Assembly: GCA_022712855.1 (NCBI GenBank)
Contig: JAFLJT010000044.1
Span: 1 to 41,444, forward strand
DNA length: 41,444 bases
Reading direction: 5' to 3'
DNA from: Pseudodesulfovibrio sp.
GTDB lineage: Bacteria; Desulfobacterota; Desulfovibrionia; Desulfovibrionales; Desulfovibrionaceae
This document shows, one piece after another, positions 9,690-20,113 of the stretch. A program made the position numbers and the translations under genes. How positions within the stretch are numbered: the stretch's first letter is position 1; the number at the start of each line of letters is the position of its first letter. The notes under the pieces are model-generated. The model was given only the letters and a program-made list of their open reading frames with translations. It did no database searches and was not told where the DNA came from.

Positions 9690-9848
9690 AAAACTCCCTT
9701 CTCTCTTTCTCTGTTTTGAAAAAACAGGAAAAAAATTGCTAAGTTAGAACTCTTTTTTGGTGTATAATAGACGTTATGTCTGTTGAAAATGTCGAGGCTG
9801 CATTTAAGCCTTTACAGTGAATCAATCACACCAAAAAGGAGGTGCTTT

Positions 9849-10280
9849 ATGAGCACAAGCACAGAAGAAATCATCGAACAACTTGAGGCGGAGCTGAATC
9901 GCGAGTGGGTGGACCTTTGCTACCAAAGGCTCCAGGCTCTTCCGGGATCGGAATTTGAAAACATGGATAAGGACGAGCAGTGGTGGCACAACTTTCACTC
10001 TTGGGCCAGGAAGGGGTATGTCCTTATCCCGGAGGCAAGCTTTAAGAAAGAAGATGTTGAAGGCCTGAACGTAGACACCATCGGTTTGGCTTGCCATGAT
10101 GGTGGTACTGATCAAATGGGAATCTCAATCAAGGATGTTACCGATATTGCTAAGCTCAAGAAAAAGGTTTGGCAGTACTTTGGTTGTGATGACCAGTTGG
10201 CCGAATGTGAGCAGTGGTATCTTGATACTATAAAGCCTCAGATAGAAGAGGGGCAGTTGTATACGTGGCCGCAAGAATAA
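9849..10280 (+). CDS. Hypothetical protein
   Basis: Start refined to MSTSTEEIIEQ, preceded by aaaaaggaggtg. Confidence 0.55.
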   Translation: MSTSTEEIIEQLEAELNREWVDLCYQRLQALPGSEFENMDKDEQWWHNFHSWARKGYVLIPEASFKKEDVEGLNVDTIGLACHDGGTDQMGISIKDVTDIAKLKKKVWQYFGCDDQLAECEQWYLDTIKPQIEEGQLYTWPQE

Positions 10281-10320
10281 CAATACGTAGTCAATAAGCT
10301 ATGTTCCCATAGACGGGAAA

Positions 10321-10358
10321 AAGGCCGCCGGAGTTATGACTCCGGCGGCCTTGTCTTG
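10321..10358 (+). terminator. Rho-independent terminator
   Basis: ggccgccggagt tatg actccggcggcc followed by ttgtcttgttt. Confidence 0.8.
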
Positions 10359-10494
10359 TTTCTATATAGACTAACGAAAGCAGTCTCTGGTATGGATTTC
10401 AAAATAGCAATGATTCTATGGTTAGATTGCACGAATGTTTTCAACCATTATTCAGAGCAGGTTGTTGAGTTTCAAATAACAAGATGAGGGACAG

Positions 10495-12522
10495 ATGAAG
10501 GGTTTATTCTTTGATAAAATTCAAAAAGGCAAGATCAAACAACCTCATCAAAGGGGATTCTCTCTTAAATCTTGGGATAAAAAATTTAGGAAAATCTCAC
10601 GACCGTCATCATACGATCAGATGATATTCGATGCTGGTGTTATCTTTTATGAACTATTCGAACTGATTCGTTCTGATTTGGCACAAGTCATAAAACACTC
10701 CCCTCCAGCCAGTAGCCGAAATAAAGTGAAAGCGTTGTGTGGGCTTTCAAATAGGGGCTTTTGCTGTTTAAGGACTGATCTCAAAAACGACATGAACGAC
10801 ATACGTAAAAAGGCTGATGATAAGATCATTTTGATGAGTAATATTCGTGCAACTACGAACACAAACAACCCAAATAAACAGCAATTCCTCTATGATCAGG
10901 TTGCCAATATGAATGTAGATGGGGTGCAAAAAGCACTCGTGGGTGCGTTAAAGTCTGAGGACGTTGGCTCTAGGAAAGAAAAGCTTACTATGGATTATCT
11001 TTTACATGAAGCTAGGCTGTCGAATATTTATTATGCTTTTGAAGGAATGTGGGAATCAATTCTCTATGGTGTGTATTCATTTAGATATGATGCTGAAAAC
11101 AAGAAGATATACATATCTGAGAAGGGCAGTGAGCACGGGTATAACTTTACTATAGAAAAGATGCGAAATGATCGATTAAACCAGTCGGTATTGCATCAAA
11201 TAGCTTCTTTCCCATTAATTGATCGTGTTGGTGGATTCAAGCGTCTTCAATTTTCTGGAACGGGGAAGTCGAGACGAGTGATTGAGTCTACGAACAAAGA
11301 TCATATATTCACAAGAGCAAGGTTGTCATATAAATATCAATCAGATTTGCTTTTTGACACCCTTCCTAAACAACTTATCTCTGAAAACCTCAATGGGTAT
11401 GAGTTTTCAGTGTTAGAAGTCCTCCAAGTGTTTGAACATTTGATGTGTCTTGCGATGGATTACACTGAGAGATTGCCCCAGAATACTGATCTGTTTACCA
11501 TTCAGGGCGTTAATGCATTTTCGACAAAAATTAAAAGAAGCAGCTTGGGTAAAGCTCTGTCAAAGATCACTGGCATTAAGTTGAAAACTGTAAACGGAAT
11601 AGTCAGATTTCTTACTTTCGAAGGGGATTTCAACAAAGATATTTGGTGTCACCCACTGGTTAAAGAAAGTGAGGCGAGCGTTTATCTCTTGGTGTCACCG
11701 TTATGGTCTCCTAGAGTTTTGAGGCTGGCTGAGCATTGGCTTGACTTCTCAGCTACCGATGCAGCCGACAAAGGATATTTATATGAAGATACTGTTGCTT
11801 CCTGCATGAGTGAGTTTTTTGATGAGAATCCACTTATAGGAGATGTAAAGATTGCTAAGTCCGAAACACTTAAAGCAAATGGGGAAAGTGAAGAGATAGA
11901 TATTGCGATACTTTTCAATGATTTGGTAATAATTGGAGAAGCTAAATGCATTGTGACCTCCGACAATGCGAGAGCATATGGTCAACTGATGACAAAACTA
12001 TCAAAAGGGGCAGATCAGGCAAAAAGAAAGGGGAGCTTTTTTAAAAGCAACTTGCGCGATCTGTTTAGTTCTCTTGGGTGGGAATATTCCGACTCGTTAG
12101 AATACACTGTTCAACCAGTTGTTATTGTCAGCAACAACTATGGGACGAGTCGATCTATAGCCGATGTGCCAATAGTAGACCTTAAGATACTTGGAAGTTA
12201 TTTCTCATCAAATACGTATTCTTTACTGGCAATATCGTCAAAAACTGAAATCTTAAAAGATGAAGTCAGTATGTTGATGTATAATTCATTCGAGGAAGCT
12301 TCTCAGAATTTCTCAAAGTTTCTTAGCCGATTGCCACAGTATAACGGCGTTGGCTCCAAGACAGAACTGTTCGAAACCATTATCCCTCTTGGAAATGAGA
12401 ACTATGCACAAATAGTACAAACTCAATACAAGCAAAGTAAATTCGAAGGAGATGCTATGAGTCACGATTTCGAAAAGGAATGCTTGTTCCCAATTATTAG
12501 AGGCGAATATGCTAAGCTCTGA
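10495..12522 (+). CDS. PD-(D/E)XK-type nuclease-like protein
   Basis: EEIDIAILFNDLVIIGEAKC matches a D-x(n)-ExK nuclease core. Co-oriented, 44 bp upstream of an SMC-like ATPase gene. Confidence 0.65.
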   Translation: MKGLFFDKIQKGKIKQPHQRGFSLKSWDKKFRKISRPSSYDQMIFDAGVIFYELFELIRSDLAQVIKHSPPASSRNKVKALCGLSNRGFCCLRTDLKNDMNDIRKKADDKIILMSNIRATTNTNNPNKQQFLYDQVANMNVDGVQKALVGALKSEDVGSRKEKLTMDYLLHEARLSNIYYAFEGMWESILYGVYSFRYDAENKKIYISEKGSEHGYNFTIEKMRNDRLNQSVLHQIASFPLIDRVGGFKRLQFSGTGKSRRVIESTNKDHIFTRARLSYKYQSDLLFDTLPKQLISENLNGYEFSVLEVLQVFEHLMCLAMDYTERLPQNTDLFTIQGVNAFSTKIKRSSLGKALSKITGIKLKTVNGIVRFLTFEGDFNKDIWCHPLVKESEASVYLLVSPLWSPRVLRLAEHWLDFSATDAADKGYLYEDTVASCMSEFFDENPLIGDVKIAKSETLKANGESEEIDIAILFNDLVIIGEAKCIVTSDNARAYGQLMTKLSKGADQAKRKGSFFKSNLRDLFSSLGWEYSDSLEYTVQPVVIVSNNYGTSRSIADVPIVDLKILGSYFSSNTYSLLAISSKTEILKDEVSMLMYNSFEEASQNFSKFLSRLPQYNGVGSKTELFETIIPLGNENYAQIVQTQYKQSKFEGDAMSHDFEKECLFPIIRGEYAKL

Positions 12523-12566
12523 TCGAGACTCCCTAGTTATGTGGACAAGCTAAAGGGTAGCCGCCA

Positions 12567-15173
12567 GTGATACACACAGAATATCTCCGCTTCACGCAGA
12601 CGCTCACCGCTGAGGCTGTGCCTGATGATGTACGAAAGATTGCAAATATAGTTTTACAGCACTTGGAAGAGTTGATTCCGCTCACAACTGCACAAGGTCA
12701 GCGTGTCAAAAGAGTTGCACACTTGGCTCAAGCTAACTGGGGCATAGCCCGTGCGAATATTCAACCTGTGCCGGATCAAGTGTCAAATCACCCCATGCCA
12801 TTTTCTAAGTTAAAAACTCTTTCTGTTGGCCCTTTTCGGGGGTTTGCAAAAAAAGAAGTCTTCGACCTCTCTAGCGATATTGTGTTGCTCTACGGTCCAA
12901 ATGGCACTGGGAAATCTAGTTTTTGTGAAGCTCTTGAGTATGGACTGCTGGGGAGTGTTGCAGAAGCTGTGAGTAAGCGATTCTTGGACCAACGTGGATA
13001 TTTCAAAAATGCCCACACTAATACCTTTGAAGGGCCTGAAATTCTCGGGGCTGATGGTGTGCGTATCGTCCCCAATGAGTCCGCGTATCGCTTTTGCTTT
13101 GTAGAAAAGAATCGAATTGATAGTTTTTCACGCATTGCGGCCCAAGCCCCTGCCAAGCAAGTAGAACTCATTTCCACCTTGTTTGGCTTAGATCTATTCA
13201 ATGAATTTGCCCGCAATTTTACAACAGAGATTAACAGTAAGTATATCGATTTAGAAGGTAATAAAGCGAAGCTACTGAATGAAAAGATTAAGTCTCTCGC
13301 CGTGTACCAGGAACAGATAGCAACCAGCGAAGATGAACTGAAAAAACTGGAAGTTGAAGAACTGGCTTTGGCGCGACAATACCGTGATGGAGTGACTTTT
13401 GCCCAAATGCTGGTGGAGATAAATGGGAACGCAGAAGACCCAGGAATTATTGGGAAGCTTGATGCTGAACTGCAAAGTCCAATAATAGCTAAGAGTAATC
13501 TGTCTACTGCTGCTCTCCAAGCACTGGGGCAATCAATCGGGAGTAGTCTGACAGAGCTAACGTCGAAACAAACTGACCTCTTAAAAGCAAGCCAGGATGT
13601 ATCGTTTAAGCAGTTGTACGAGGCTCTGCTGGAAGTTCAGGCAGTTAGTGTTGATAGTTGTCCTGCTTGTAAAACTCCTCTTAGTCAGACTGCTGTTAAT
13701 CCCTACACTCATGCACATAGCGAACTTGAGAATTTAAAGCATCTAGCTGGATTACAAAGCTCTGTTCATGATTTGGGGCAGGTTGTTAGCCAGTGGTTAG
13801 TAGGTGTGTCTCAGGTGGCAGACAAATGTTGCGAGTATTTTCCCGCAAGTAATCTTCAAAGCATTCGATTGGGACAGGGTACTCAACCATCTATTGAATG
13901 GTGGAATTTGTTACACCAATCCCTTCAAGACGGGTATACACCCTGGCAGTGCTTAGAATCTCAGGTGCAACAACTCGAAGCCAATGATAAAGCAATAGAT
14001 TTGGCTATTCATGACCGAAATACCAAACAAGCAGAGGTGAACAGGTTGCGCATCATAGCCAATCAAATCATCGCGCTAAGTGCTCGTAGAGATGCAATCA
14101 GTGTGTCTGTTGCTAAAGCAATGGGGGTTGTTGCCAGCTTTACCGTGGAGAATGCACAACTTATTGCTGATGTAGAAGCTGAAAAAGTCTCTGTTGCCCA
14201 AAATAAGGCAATTGCAAGAGCCTACGCAACCTTTGTAGAAATATTGAACTCTTACAAAAACGCATTGCCTAGCCAGTTGGTTGCAGACATGGGGGAAATG
14301 GTCGTTACGTTGTATAATGCATTTAATCGTAATGACTCTATTAATGACCAACTGTCTGTAGCTCGTTTGCCATTGGTTCAACATGAAAGGCTGGAAATAT
14401 CATTTGCAAACAACCCGGAGCTTTTTTTCGATGCCTTACATGTGTTGAGTGAAGGGCATATTCGTTGTCTCGGTTTGGCGATACTGATAGCGAAAAACAT
14501 TAAAGAGAATTGTCCAATATTGATATTTGATGATCCGGTAAACGCTATTGATGACGATCATCGTGAATCGATTCGGCGTACATTGTTTGAAGATCAGTAC
14601 TTCGAGGGACGGCAGATCATTCTTACTTGTCACGGTGAAGAATTCTTCAAGGATATTCAAAATCTTCTTTCGGTTGAGCAAGTTTCGCAATCGAAGACGT
14701 TCTCTTTCTTGCCGAGATTAGATGAGCAGCATATCCTCGTCGATTTCAACTGCGCACCCCGAAACTATATAGTTGTCGCGAGAACTCACCTAGATAAAGG
14801 TGAAATACGTGATGCGTTGGGGAAATCTCGACAAGCACTGGAGTCGCTTACAATGGGTAAGATTTGGCAGTATCTGCGTCGGTATGGTGATGGCAACCTC
14901 TCTGTAAAAATGCGTTATGCAAAGGCCCCGATCGAACTTCGCAATCTGACAGAACAGCTTAGATCAAAAATCAATAAAGCGGATTTTACTGGTCCCCCAA
15001 AAGAGAATATTTTGAATCCCATCAATGCACTCCTCGGCATAAGTGGGGATTCTCGTGAGTGGCGATATTTGAATAAGGGGACTCATGAAGAAGCAGATCG
15101 TGCAGAATTTGATCGGAATACTGTTCGTGAAATTGTAACCAATCTTGAACAACTTGATCTTTCTCTACAGTAG
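12567..15173 (+). CDS. Rad50/SMC-like AAA ATPase with zinc-hook-like CxxC
   Basis: Walker A LLYGPNGTGKSSF, central coiled region with VDSCPACKTPL, signature-like LSEGHIRCLGLAI, Walker B CPILIFDDPVNAIDDDHR. Confidence 0.85.
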   Translation: MIHTEYLRFTQTLTAEAVPDDVRKIANIVLQHLEELIPLTTAQGQRVKRVAHLAQANWGIARANIQPVPDQVSNHPMPFSKLKTLSVGPFRGFAKKEVFDLSSDIVLLYGPNGTGKSSFCEALEYGLLGSVAEAVSKRFLDQRGYFKNAHTNTFEGPEILGADGVRIVPNESAYRFCFVEKNRIDSFSRIAAQAPAKQVELISTLFGLDLFNEFARNFTTEINSKYIDLEGNKAKLLNEKIKSLAVYQEQIATSEDELKKLEVEELALARQYRDGVTFAQMLVEINGNAEDPGIIGKLDAELQSPIIAKSNLSTAALQALGQSIGSSLTELTSKQTDLLKASQDVSFKQLYEALLEVQAVSVDSCPACKTPLSQTAVNPYTHAHSELENLKHLAGLQSSVHDLGQVVSQWLVGVSQVADKCCEYFPASNLQSIRLGQGTQPSIEWWNLLHQSLQDGYTPWQCLESQVQQLEANDKAIDLAIHDRNTKQAEVNRLRIIANQIIALSARRDAISVSVAKAMGVVASFTVENAQLIADVEAEKVSVAQNKAIARAYATFVEILNSYKNALPSQLVADMGEMVVTLYNAFNRNDSINDQLSVARLPLVQHERLEISFANNPELFFDALHVLSEGHIRCLGLAILIAKNIKENCPILIFDDPVNAIDDDHRESIRRTLFEDQYFEGRQIILTCHGEEFFKDIQNLLSVEQVSQSKTFSFLPRLDEQHILVDFNCAPRNYIVVARTHLDKGEIRDALGKSRQALESLTMGKIWQYLRRYGDGNLSVKMRYAKAPIELRNLTEQLRSKINKADFTGPPKENILNPINALLGISGDSREWRYLNKGTHEEADRAEFDRNTVREIVTNLEQLDLSLQ

Positions 15174-15248
15174 TTTCTACTTGTGGTTGGCAGGTTTTAA
15201 GGTGGGTCTAGATGGGGAAGAGGGGAAATGGGTATGGTGTCCCCCTAA

Positions 15249-15410
15249 TTTCAAGCCCTTAACGTCGAGGCGGGTGAAATCCTGACAGCTTCCCTGAAAA
15301 GTGATGCCACACTAACCAAGGCGAAGTTCATCCTCTCCGAATTGTCAAAAAAAGAGCAAGCGATGGTGCTTGAAATGCTCCAGGTTATTCAGCGGCATCC
15401 GACAAAATAA
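15249..15410 (+). pseudogene. C-terminal fragment of an XRE-type regulator
   Basis: FQALNVEAGEILTASLKSDATLTKAKFILSELSKKEQAMVLEMLQVIQRHPTK*. Begins directly after an in-frame TAA in ggtgtccccctaatt; lacks the N-terminal HTH. Confidence 0.5.
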
Positions 15411-15527
15411 GAGGCGTGAGTACAGCCTCATGTCTCATCATCTTTTTGTGGTTGCTCATTGCATATGCGAAATGCTATAGCCTTAATCCTCAGCCCACTG
15501 CTGATTTTGATAATAAATTTACGAACC

Positions 15528-15548
15528 TATCGATAACTAGAAATTATG
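15528..15548 (+). repeat. Left 21-bp inverted repeat of putative invertible segment
   Basis: TATCGATAACTAGAAATTATG; perfect inverted match at 21050-21070. Confidence 0.9.
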
Positions 15549-18500
15549 AGTGATAGTAAAAAAAAGACTCCAGAGAATGTGGAGGGCCCCCGAGAATTAG
15601 AAGAAACACAGCCAGTCAACCTTCCTGGTAACTACAGAGACTTTGAAACGTACTGTTTCGATGTCATCGCAGATTGGGTCGCAAAGTATGCGCCTGGCAA
15701 AAAGTTTTCCATGAAAAACGCCACTCCTTCGCCTGTGGATATTGTTCTAGTGGAAGGAGGCTCTTCGCTGAATTTTATGGATAATGTGGAGGGAAATGTA
15801 ACAATCTTCCAGAAGACAAACGAGTTTAAAAACACCCATTTCATAGAATGCAAGTTTTATTCAAGATCGATTGATCTGGACACTGTAGCAAAGACGGTAC
15901 TTGCCTCCATTAGGTATAAACCGATGAGTACGACTTTGGCGACGCGTACTCCTCTGACTCCACAAGCTGAGCAGTATATAAGTTTTTTTCTCCAAGGCGA
16001 CTATCTCGGGGCGGGCCCCTTTTGCATATGGGAGCCTTTAAAGGACTCTGCTTGCACTCGTTTGTCTAAAATGGTTGAGCCCGTTCCATCGACCGAGGGG
16101 CTTCGTGACACTTTCAATATAAAATATACATCCCTCCAAATTGAATATCTCTTTTCCAAGGTACATGTTGATGCTGAGGCTGGCCACCAACACACTAATA
16201 AGCGTCCTCAAGCACTGCGATTCCGCGCAACAGTCTCGCCTCCATCAGGGAAACCAAATAAAAAGCTGGACGAGGCTTTTCTTGTTATTACGGCCCCTGA
16301 AAAACATGAAATTTCCTGGCCGTTGCAGATCAAACAAATTGAGGCATCCAAAGACCTCAGCGTCGAAGCAAAGGTGGAAGGAGAAAGGCTGCGCCCTGGT
16401 ATAGATTACACTAGCTGGAGTCTCCATCTGCGATCTGGGAAGCAGTATGTTGAAAGGTTGTTTATTGATTCTTTCCCACCTCTTACAGTAAACAAATTCC
16501 GCCTGTCTCTGCCTGATCTCAGGGAGAAAGAGACCAATTCTGCCTATGAGTATTGGGAACAATCGGGGGTACCTATCACTCTTGTGAGCGGAGAAAGTGG
16601 CATTGGCAAATCCTTCTTCTGCGAACAGATCTGTCGGCGTGCCACCATGAAGGGATTTACAGCAGTTCAAACAAGCATGCTCGACGACACTGGTACGGCC
16701 TTCATTGCAAACCTCGCATGGTCGGTCATTGATCCAGATATGCAGAGTATTGTGTCCAATGGAGAATCTCTGGACGATTTCATCGAGTCATGGTGTCTTG
16801 CAAGTACCTCCGGCAAGGCCATGGAGCATGAGACCCGCGCCCTTCAAACATTGATGTCAGTGGGGACGCTTAAAGACGTGGCTTCTGAGGCACTCCTTGA
16901 AACGATAGCCAGAATGATAGTGAACAGAGGGATTCCAATAATTTTTTATGCCCACGATCTGCATAAGGCTCCCCCTGTTGTTTCAGACTATCTGTGGAAA
17001 TTGGTCAAAGGTTTTTCTGACGCCGGATGGGGTCAAGTTAAAGTCATTTTTGAACGAAGGGATACTTCGACAAAACAAAATCAAACCCTATGGGACAATC
17101 TTCAACTAGGCTTTAAAAAGGTTTTGTGGAATTGCGACTTAGTCAAACCACTGCCAGAGGGGCAGATAACCGATACGTTGGCGAGCGTGCTCGCGTGCCA
17201 TGACAATAGAGCTGCCGCGAAGAAGATCGTAAAGAAAAGCGGGCATGATCTTCAACATATGAGTGTTGTTCTGGAGACCCTTCTGCTCAAAAAAATCCTC
17301 AAGGTTGAAGGGATAAAAGGAAATGACAAGGTTACATATCAATACACTATCCCCAGCCTCACCAAGATGGAGCAGTGTCTTCGCGAACAACCTGATGCTC
17401 GCTTGAACGCTACTATTGAGCTCATAGAACTGGCTAACGAAAAACTCGAGCATCAAGGCTACTCCTTCGGTTGCAAATGGCTGGGACTGCTCGCTATTAT
17501 TAAAGTGTCCCCAGATGTAGAATTGCTTGCCGGTTTGACAGGATTATCTCATCAAGATGTGGAAGAGGCGATGGAGATTCTTGTTGATGAGGAGTTTGTC
17601 ACCGAACGTAATGGCAAATATGCATTTAAGCACGAATCTCTTATAGAGGCTGCAACATCGTGGTTTAACGCTCTTCCCTTAATAAATACCTGGGTCAGGC
17701 AACACGCAGTTTGCCCTTGTGTTCCCACTCGATTCAAAGAGGGACTGGCCAGAGGAAGGTTATGGCAATTTCTGAATAGGCCAGACCAGGCTTTTCATGC
17801 TCTCAACTCAGCCATTGGATTAGTTGCAGATAACTTCTTACAGCGAATTCAATGTCATATGGAGATGCATAAACTCCTGGTTACAGACAAAAGACATGAG
17901 AGATATCGTGAGTTTTTCGAAAACTGTGCAGCCATCGGCTGGTATGGACACTACACCTTGCCAGTTGAAGAGCAGATTGCTCTGAATGATGAAGCAATAT
18001 CATTTCATGGCCGATTGAGCATGCTTGACTACCCTGAGCCTCAGAACTCACAGACACTGTCCAAGCTCCATAGAATCAACGCATGGCTTCACATTCAAGA
18101 TCTTGACCAGAAGCGATATTTTTCATCTTCAAGGGCGGCATTGGCGTCGACGACTGACATTCATGAGATAGCCATGATGCTCAACAGGTATATTCTCTTA
18201 TGCCGTCACTGGGGGATATATTCATCAGGTATAAAGGGAGTTCTTGCTTCCATCGTCCTGTGTGAAGAGGTTCCCTTTGAGAAGGATAAAGACCTTCGCT
18301 CGGTTAACTATTCGATGTCTGCTCCACTTGTGACGGAGTCGGAAGCCGGAATAAAAGGAAGACTTCGTTTTCTTGAGGAATCATGTGCGAATCCACATGC
18401 AACAAGGCGAGAATTAGCTCACACCAAACTCGCTTTGGCGAACACATTGACCGTTTGTGGCAAGCTGCAGGACTCTTCTGAAGCTATTGCTTACGCCAAA

Positions 18501-19127
18501 GATGTCATGGACAAAAAATCCATGGAAAGCCTGGGAATAAGCTACTACCAAAGCCTGGGCCTTTGGTATGCGGCCAAATCCCAATGGACAATGGCTCAAG
18601 AGGCTTTCAGTAACTCGTTGTCCAAGGCATCCTGGCTTGGACAACGCCTTGAGGCTCTGAAGGCTGGACAGAATTTATTGATTGCCTATGTGAAGGAACA
18701 GAAATTTGATGAGGGAAGGGTGTTGTTCCCGATTTTACTGAAGCAATGTGTTGACGGATTTTCCGATCCCGATTTCCTCGCAGCTGAAAATCTTCTCGAG
18801 GACATGTTGCAAAGAAGTACTGAGCTTTTAACAGCTAACTCTCCTCATCTGCATCAAGACTCAATCGAAAACCGCATGGAACAAAAAGCCCGAGAATATG
18901 GGATCAACTACCCCCCAGATCATCAATATAGCGCAAATGTATTTTACGCTGTTCTGAGCAATTCCTCGGCATTGTCCACTGCATACCCGGAGCATTTCAT
19001 TCTTACCGACGAGGCGAAACAGCTCTGGGAGAGAGATGAGAATGCGCCACTAAGGCTGGCTAAAGTATCTGGGCTGTCCTGCAAGGCTGGAGGAGAAGGG
19101 GCTTTGGATCTAAGCTTATGTCTGTGA
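15546..19127 (+). CDS. Avs-like antiviral STAND protein (Mrr-type nuclease, STAND NTPase, TPR)
   Basis: N-term VDIVLVEG...HFIECKFYS with LATRTPLTPQAEQYIS (Mrr/REase-like); Walker A LVSGESGIGKSFF; Walker B-like IPIIFYAHDLHKAP; long helical-repeat C-terminus. Confidence 0.7.
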   Translation: MSDSKKKTPENVEGPRELEETQPVNLPGNYRDFETYCFDVIADWVAKYAPGKKFSMKNATPSPVDIVLVEGGSSLNFMDNVEGNVTIFQKTNEFKNTHFIECKFYSRSIDLDTVAKTVLASIRYKPMSTTLATRTPLTPQAEQYISFFLQGDYLGAGPFCIWEPLKDSACTRLSKMVEPVPSTEGLRDTFNIKYTSLQIEYLFSKVHVDAEAGHQHTNKRPQALRFRATVSPPSGKPNKKLDEAFLVITAPEKHEISWPLQIKQIEASKDLSVEAKVEGERLRPGIDYTSWSLHLRSGKQYVERLFIDSFPPLTVNKFRLSLPDLREKETNSAYEYWEQSGVPITLVSGESGIGKSFFCEQICRRATMKGFTAVQTSMLDDTGTAFIANLAWSVIDPDMQSIVSNGESLDDFIESWCLASTSGKAMEHETRALQTLMSVGTLKDVASEALLETIARMIVNRGIPIIFYAHDLHKAPPVVSDYLWKLVKGFSDAGWGQVKVIFERRDTSTKQNQTLWDNLQLGFKKVLWNCDLVKPLPEGQITDTLASVLACHDNRAAAKKIVKKSGHDLQHMSVVLETLLLKKILKVEGIKGNDKVTYQYTIPSLTKMEQCLREQPDARLNATIELIELANEKLEHQGYSFGCKWLGLLAIIKVSPDVELLAGLTGLSHQDVEEAMEILVDEEFVTERNGKYAFKHESLIEAATSWFNALPLINTWVRQHAVCPCVPTRFKEGLARGRLWQFLNRPDQAFHALNSAIGLVADNFLQRIQCHMEMHKLLVTDKRHERYREFFENCAAIGWYGHYTLPVEEQIALNDEAISFHGRLSMLDYPEPQNSQTLSKLHRINAWLHIQDLDQKRYFSSSRAALASTTDIHEIAMMLNRYILLCRHWGIYSSGIKGVLASIVLCEEVPFEKDKDLRSVNYSMSAPLVTESEAGIKGRLRFLEESCANPHATRRELAHTKLALANTLTVCGKLQDSSEAIAYAKDVMDKKSMESLGISYYQSLGLWYAAKSQWTMAQEAFSNSLSKASWLGQRLEALKAGQNLLIAYVKEQKFDEGRVLFPILLKQCVDGFSDPDFLAAENLLEDMLQRSTELLTANSPHLHQDSIENRMEQKAREYGINYPPDHQYSANVFYAVLSNSSALSTAYPEHFILTDEAKQLWERDENAPLRLAKVSGLSCKAGGEGALDLSLCL

Positions 19128-19189
19128 TTTTGTCCGGCTCTTTTCTGACCATTCCCACAGCCAGGTAGTGCCATTGAATGAGTGGAAGG

Positions 19190-20092
19190 TTATTCTGGTC
19201 TGGCGGGTAAAGGCTTGAGGAGAGACTCATAAAACGGGGTCTTTCGGGCAGAAGCCCACCATTCTGCTCCTAGTGGAGCATTCGGACGTTGAACGGGTTT
19301 CTCTCCCGCATAATGCACGAGAAAGGCTTCGTGTAACAATTGATCAATCATGTCGTCGGTATGATTGCGCATTTTATGCCGTTCAAATGTCAGTCCCCAA
19401 AACACATTCCAACGTGAGTCGAGAAAAAGAATTGAGTCTTCACAGGCAACGTTCAATACATCCTGATCGCCGAAAAAGCCTTTACTCTTGCTGGCAATAT
19501 CAAAGAAAGTTTGGGGCATATCCTTTACTAGCAGAACCTCAATATTAAAAAGCAGAACACCGCTATTAATGTAATTGGAAATATCCCTCAAACCAAGATC
19601 ACCGCAAAGGTGTTCCCTCAATTGTACATCGTCCTGAATCTCACAATTGGGATCGATCACACCAGCAAGGCTGCATTCTCCTAGCTCTACCGCGAGCAAT
19701 GAGGCGATATCAGATTGCAGCAAGACATCACAATCAAGATAAATGACTTTAGGATAGTGGCACGCAACTAAAGGTATGAACAGCCTGTAGTACGCTGCCA
19801 GAGATAAAAAATGTGGTACCTCCCAGTCTGTTGCATTGTACTTGCGTACGAGTTCAGACACGGGAAAAAAACGAATATAACAGTTGTCTATGCCATGAGA
19901 TAAGCTGGCGAGGAGGAACTTGGTCTGATCGTCCATGCCATCTTCCAGTATGACGATGTCATACACATTGGTATCAGAGGCGTTGTCGAACAATGACACC
20001 AGAGCAGTCGCGAGATAGCCTGCGTAAGAGTCATCACAAGTAAAGAATACAGGGATATTATTGGCGGAGGAAATCGGATGAAGGTTGGACAT
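19190..20092 (-). CDS. Glycosyltransferase family 8 (LPS galactosyl/glucosyltransferase-like)
   Basis: IPVFFTCDDSYAGYLATALVSLFDNA, KVIYLDCDVLLQSDI (DxD), YINSGVLLFNIE. Confidence 0.85.
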   Translation of the reverse strand: MSNLHPISSANNIPVFFTCDDSYAGYLATALVSLFDNASDTNVYDIVILEDGMDDQTKFLLASLSHGIDNCYIRFFPVSELVRKYNATDWEVPHFLSLAAYYRLFIPLVACHYPKVIYLDCDVLLQSDIASLLAVELGECSLAGVIDPNCEIQDDVQLREHLCGDLGLRDISNYINSGVLLFNIEVLLVKDMPQTFFDIASKSKGFFGDQDVLNVACEDSILFLDSRWNVFWGLTFERHKMRNHTDDMIDQLLHEAFLVHYAGEKPVQRPNAPLGAEWWASARKTPFYESLLKPLPARPE

Positions 20093-20113
20093 TATTTGAT
20101 ACGAATTGGTTGC

